Assembly (NCBI RefSeq): GCF_030253575.1
Contig: NC_080557.1
Coordinates: 5,947,001 to 6,011,000, forward strand
Source of the DNA: Rhododendron vialii
Lineage: Eukaryota > Streptophyta > Magnoliopsida > Ericales > Ericaceae
Reading direction: 5' to 3'
DNA: 64,000 nt
Both the position numbers and the translations under genes were made by a program. The notes beneath the pieces were generated by a model that saw only the letters and a list, made by a program, of their open reading frames with translations, made no database searches and was not told where the DNA came from. Of this stretch, positions 59,487 through 64,000 are shown piece after piece. The first letter of the stretch is position 1, and each line of letters begins with the position of its first letter.

Positions 59487-59875
59487 CAGGGCCGGCTCAT
59501 GAGTTTTGGAGGCCGGAAACGAACCTCTTGAATGAGGCCTCCCTATATCCTCCATACAAAAGTTGGTCTGCAAAGTTTCATAAAATAAAAAAATAAAAAA
59601 ACCATTACAAAAGAGGGGCTTCAAGGTATGCTGTATTCAAGTATTTTTCGTCCACGGTCGTCGGTTCCCTTCCCTTCTGAGTCGTGAGGCTTATTTTGTG
59701 GTTCCTCACTTTAATTGGGCTTATTTTGTGTAAAGGAAGTTTAGTGCAAAAAAAATTTTGGGCCATATATACATACATATATATAGGAGTCGTAGAATTT
59801 TAGGACCCTCATTTTTAGCATTTTTTGGGGACCCGAAGCCCATGCTTCTCCCGCCTATGCTATCAGCCGGCTCTG
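59487..59875. mobile_element. Non-autonomous hAT element
   Basis: Ends CAGGGCCGGCTCATGAG and (from the right) CAGAGCCGGCTGATAGC. The 8-bp target duplication TCCAGAGG is at 59479-59486 and 59876-59883. Contains the GAGGCC-rich and GGGACCCGAAGCCC edges typical of this group; no coding frame. Confidence 0.9.
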
Positions 59876-59883
59876 TCCAGAGG

Positions 59884-61760
59884 GACTATTTTTTCCTCGG
59901 GATTAAATAATCCGGATATGTGTGTACCGACCAAAAACCACACCGGCCAAATGGTCTTATCAAACCAAATAGTCCGGCTAAACATGTACATGTCCTTAAT
60001 GTTTTACTTATCGAAATAAATTTGGAAGCACCAGATTGTATGCATCTACACTTATATATGACCGTATTTATTGTGATTGCTTGAACTGAACGAAATATCT
60101 ACCATGATGTTTTATTACTATTTTGTGGTATGTGGCAAAGAAAACTTTTAATTTTCACTCACCAAACTTTGCAATCGTGTGTCCGTCCTTCCAGCCACGA
60201 GGTATATTCGAACCTCTTCAAGATTTATGGCACATAAAATGACTTCTTCTTCTTTTTTCAATTACAGGAGTAACTTCACTCATTCTCGACCAAATTGTTA
60301 TATCATTTGAATTTGATTAAGCTACTGTTGGGGATGATATGGTTTTAGAATTTCAACACCCAAAGTACCTCTAAATACCTATATTTTTTGAAAAGGCCTC
60401 TAAATCTATATGAGATTTCAGTTTTTGTCAGCTTAAATCAACCATTAGCCCCAAAGTATTAATAAAGGATAGTCGTTTTTTTATTTTTCAGGATCGAAGT
60501 TTGAAATGTGTGTTTAAAATGGTCCTCATGGCTAATTCCACCCAACTATTTTTTAGAACTTTGCAACACAATTTTGTACTGAGAATCAAAATGATATATA
60601 CTTGGCTAATTTTTGGAGGAACATCGATAAAATGATAGGAGTAGTTGAACAGATATAGCATACCAGTGTTGCGAATAAATTAAAGATCAACTCTTGATTA
60701 ATAAAGATAAAAGAAGGGAGGGTTCCATTATTAAAGTTAAAGATCAACTCTTGATTAATTATTCATTCCTCAACTTGTGCATCTTCAGCTTTTGTAACTT
60801 TTGATTGTGTATTGGGATGAGGAGCTAGTCTTCCTACCATCAAAAAGAAGGCTCAATTCTCGGTCACTGCAGTTTGAACAAGCTAGCAATCGAATTTTTT
60901 TCCGGGTACCATTGATAATATTTTTCTCGTTGTCTGTCATGGAATTTTGGCTTTCTGTTGAAATAATACGCTATTTCTGTGCAAAAGCTATGCGAATAGG
61001 TGTGGAAGTTGGAGACTTCATTCTTTTCGTATAGATCTCGTGGCTGTATTTTTCTTGTATATTTGTAGCGACTAGTGTGGCTTCTACTAAAAAGTGCAAA
61101 ATTTCATAAAGAAGCATGACCAATCATCACATGGGGTTCACATTGTCTTTTATTTCATAAAGAAACATGACCAATCATCACATGGGGTTCGCGTTGTCTT
61201 TTACTTGATGATGATTTGAACTGTTCACTAGTCTCGTTGTGTAATTCACTCATGTACATAATTCGGCTAGTGAAATACTGGTAAGTTTGTTTGTCGAATC
61301 ATTATTATCTCGATAGAAATGGACGGCCACATTCATTTTATATATCAAGGCAATATGATTTATTAATAAATTGACTTTATTTTTAGTGGTTAAACATCGA
61401 AACCTTAAAATGATCGAATCAACAAATGGGACCGTGGAATGTCCCATTCTCCTCACGTTGGTCATGTGAGTACTAAATGAGAAAATTCATTCTTGAAATC
61501 TAGATGTCAATTGACTATAGACCTTGACAGTGCAATCCATGCCAAATTTAACTCATAAAAACTTGCAAGGAAAGGATTTTGTGATCCAACGTGGAGTGGA
61601 CTAAACAAATCAATTTTTCAATAAGAAGAAGCCTGAAACCAAACCAGATCAATAACACGCAAAACCTAAACAAATCAATTTTTCAGGCCAGTGTTTTCAG
61701 TTGATTCCATGTTTTGGTATTCAGTTCACCACTACTTACAAGTGCGTGTGGACTTTACTG
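59884..61760. other. Intergenic stretch, no confident gene
   Basis: AT-rich. A segment near 60440-60640 is related to the flank of copy A near 20600-20745. AAAGATCAACTCTTGATTAAT is repeated near 60683 and 60741. A 50-bp unit is tandemly duplicated at 61106-61205. An open frame at 60801-61034 (77 codons) has no recognisable domain. Confidence 0.4.
61106..61205. repeat. Tandem duplication of a 50-bp unit
   Basis: Two adjacent copies of a unit containing CATGACCAATCATCACATGG differ at about three bases. No coding meaning seen. Confidence 0.85.
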
Positions 61761-62198
61761 CTCTGATCATGGCCTTTCATTTTATCTAATTGCAGAGCCG
61801 ATATCTAGGCTGGTGGACTGCTTTCAACAATGTTAAGACACACACTCTTGCATAAACCCATGCACACACTCATATTAGGCTCGTACCCATAATGTGTGTG
61901 CGCAAGCCTTTGTGCCTTTTTGTTCACGTCTCTAGCATTTGTCTTCAATTTTACAGCAATGACTAACAAGCTCGATACCAGCCAGAAAAGAGAGAGGTTT
62001 GAATTAACAATGCCAGTGATAACTCTCATTTAACATACACGCTTGCCCACTCATTTTGTGAATTTTTGGGTACCAATTGCTACCTCACTCAGACACAAAT
62101 CATCAATATAATACATACACAAGCACCTACACTAACACAAGAGGCGGGCCCACATGCCCCACACACTTATACAAACACTTAGACGCAGTCACATGATG

Positions 62199-62384
62199 AG
62201 CAAACAAACAAGGATACCTGCAGAACTAATGAGCAAAGATAGCATTGCAGTCATAGTTGCTTCCAAATGAGGAGATGGAGCCAAAAACAAGAGCAGCACA
62301 TGTTGATTTTGAGTGAGGACCGAATAGTTCATATCGCATACCACTATACCGGCAATATCACCATCATTTTCAGTTATCACCTGG
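62199..62384 (-). pseudogene. H+-pyrophosphatase fragment (copy C, second exon)
   Basis: Minus strand reads VITENDGDIAGIVVCDMNYS and later TAMLSLLISSAGILVCLL, aligning with the region after NIPEDDPR in type I vacuolar H+-pyrophosphatase and one exon further than in copy B. Stops or frame changes interrupt it. Confidence 0.75.
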
Positions 62385-62490
62385 AAGAAAAGAAACAAAC
62401 AAATTGAGAAAGCATCAACATCAGCAGCTTGTAAAGGAACATTTGATTAGGAAGAAAAATATAACGGAGAGTGAAAAATGGGAGAACTCG

Positions 62491-62690
62491 ACCTTGTCTA
62501 TAATATTGGCACCAACATCAGCAGCTTTTGCATGAATACCTCCACTTCCTCTGCCAAAAACAGGACCATAGAAAACCCATCAAGGCCGAAACCAGTTACA
62601 GATTCAAAGAGGCCTTCCTTTCGAAAGCGAGATCACCGCCGGGCTTAAAGAAGAGGGAAACACCTCCTAAGTGCAGCCATAATCTTATAC
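62491..62690 (-). pseudogene. H+-pyrophosphatase fragment (copy C, first exon)
   Basis: Minus strand reads GLFESVTGFGLDGF, FGRGSGGIHAKAADVGANII. Very close to copy A at 13920-14080 (same GGIH and GANI changes), while copy B differs. It ends near DKV at the exon boundary. Confidence 0.82.
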
Positions 62691-62699
62691 ACAATAACA

Positions 62700-63806
62700 C
62701 CACATGTGCTCTTGCCTTGTTCGGAGTGAAAACTCTTCTCTCCAATGGAAATTCACCCACTCTTTTCAAATCTCAGGATAAAGGGCATGTCTTGCATCGC
62801 AAGATAAAGGACATGAACACGGAGGAATCTCCACTGACAAGTTAGAAGATACTCCTACATTTGGGCAGAAACAAAATGAAAACATTTTAGTTTGGAAGCA
62901 TTGAATCCCATCTCTCTTCCTCTTGTTGCAAAGTATTACTCAAGAAAATCATCTTACAAAGAAGCATAACTCCGCTTCTCACAAGTGCAGCAGTGCAAAT
63001 ACAAAACAAAATCTGGTAATGAAATACCAAAAAGAAACAATTAACTGTAACAACTTGATCAGTCATAAGACTCATAACAGCTTAATCACACCCACTACAT
63101 GTTTAGTCTAGATCAACGACGGCACCAGAAATTTTTCTCGCACACACATTAAAAAGCTTCAAATGTTTCAACATCCGTATTAAATCTTGATTATCAATAT
63201 TATGTAAACTTGTGATTCAAGAATGGTTATGGGAGAAGTTAGGTTTATTGTTGGTATATCTATCAGGAATACATGCACTTCTAGAACTAATTTTTCCCTA
63301 TACATAAGTTCAAACACACACTTCTCGATTTTCTCTTGACAAGTTTTCATTTTTCAAAATCCTTGCATAACAGCTTGATTATAATATGTCGAAGCAAGAT
63401 TTATGTGCTAGTAATTTGTAATTCCAAGTGACTGGCCAAATACAATATTGGCCTAAAGTAGATACAGTACCAATGAAGACTTCTTCAACGTTCTTGGCGA
63501 GGTGACTAGAATTAATGTTTCACTTTTTCTCAGTAAACCAATAAGCTCAATTTGGTGTTCATTGCACCACCAAATATGTAATTCCGTTGCAGAAAAAAAC
63601 AGAAGTAGAATCATGAACAGTGTTTGCATCATTTTAATTTTTACAATCTCCGTTCGTACATATATGCCCATTTCCTATCCTCGGAACGTCAAATTGTCAA
63701 ACTGGGTGTGAAACATGAAGATATCATGTGGTACATGTGAAGTGGGTCAGTGATGTAGCGAAATCAGTTGAACTAACATGCCAAAGGGGATGTTAACACA
63801 CCTGGG
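62700..63806. repeat. Shared spacer of the duplicated block, copy C
   Basis: Matches 14640-15600 closely and 48849-50112 more distantly, including CGCTTCTCACAAGTGCAGCAG near 62971 and CTTGGCGAGGTGAC near 63494. Uninterrupted here, so it shows the ancestral state for insertions in block B. No gene. Confidence 0.78.
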
Positions 63807-64000
63807 TCAATCGATTGTTGGGTCAAAGACGGATTTCCAGTCAATCATGACTTCAGGAATGTGTGCAATGAAGCGCCAATATTGGCCTTTCCTCTTTTCA
63901 CATTGTCGTTTCAGTATCGGACATCCTTCGATCCACAAATACAAAAGCGAGGGAGTCAGCCCTTGCTCCGGAAACGATGCGAGGTTGGGGCAGCGAGAGA
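63807..64000 (-). CDS. CC-NBS-LRR disease resistance gene, 3' end only (copy C)
   Basis: Minus-strand reading at the window edge encodes a leucine-rich repeat with PEQGLTPSLLYLWIEGCP, then FIAHIPEVMIDWKSVFDPTI and stop TGA at 63809-63807. It corresponds to the C-termini of copies A and B. The tail differs from copy A (EVWLDNRFVV) and is nearer copy B (EVMIDKRFVFD). The rest of the gene lies beyond the window, so whether it is intact is unknown. Confidence 0.85.
   Translation of the reverse strand, partial: SRCPNLASFPEQGLTPSLLYLWIEGCPILKRQCEKRKGQYWRFIAHIPEVMIDWKSVFDPTID

Overview
This is a window of plant nuclear DNA, almost certainly from a dicot. The evidence is a CC-NBS-LRR resistance-gene cluster of the RPP13-like-1 type, Tat-lineage Ty3/gypsy retrotransposons carrying a second RNase H, and many hAT, Mutator and Tourist-type elements with clear target-site duplications. 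I cannot fix the species. No bacterial-type genes, rRNA, tRNA or CRISPR arrays were recognised.

Layout. 1-1714 is gene-poor DNA. 1715-13263 is a complete, young Tat-type LTR retrotransposon (644/645-bp LTRs, target duplication GTGAC). It has gag-pol on the plus strand and a four-exon gene on the minus strand whose splice junctions keep frame and predict 712 residues. 13871-14510 is a fossil of a type I vacuolar H+-pyrophosphatase, and 15618-19846 is a nearly intact CC-NBS-LRR gene (copy A) with one base missing in the NB-ARC domain. 19847-27588 has no recognised gene but holds several non-autonomous DNA transposons. 27589-44940 is a nest: an old LINE on the minus strand was split by two hAT-type insertions and by a 14-kb Tat-type LTR element (29885-43930, target duplication CCCTC). 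That element has a decayed gag-pol and two minus-strand genes, one with a plant mobile domain. 44950-57888 is duplication unit B: pyrophosphatase fragments, a solo LTR, an extra resistance-gene tail, a Mutator-like element with captured sequence, a Tourist MITE and a badly broken NBS-LRR (copy B). Copy B is interrupted by a 2.9-kb TG...CA insertion and a second MITE. 57889-61760 is intergenic with a hairpin element and a hAT element. 61760-64000 is unit C: pyrophosphatase fragments and the 3' end of a third NBS-LRR running off the window.

How it fits together. The repeated order pyrophosphatase fragment - shared spacer - NBS-LRR, all on the minus strand, shows that one block was duplicated in tandem to build the cluster. 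Insertions present in only one copy (solo LTR, Mutator-like element, both Tourist MITEs, the 2.9-kb element) post-date duplication and helped to kill copy B. Both LTR elements share an unusual plan: sense gag-pol plus long antisense genes, with TATA-like boxes facing back into the element between pol and the 3' LTR.
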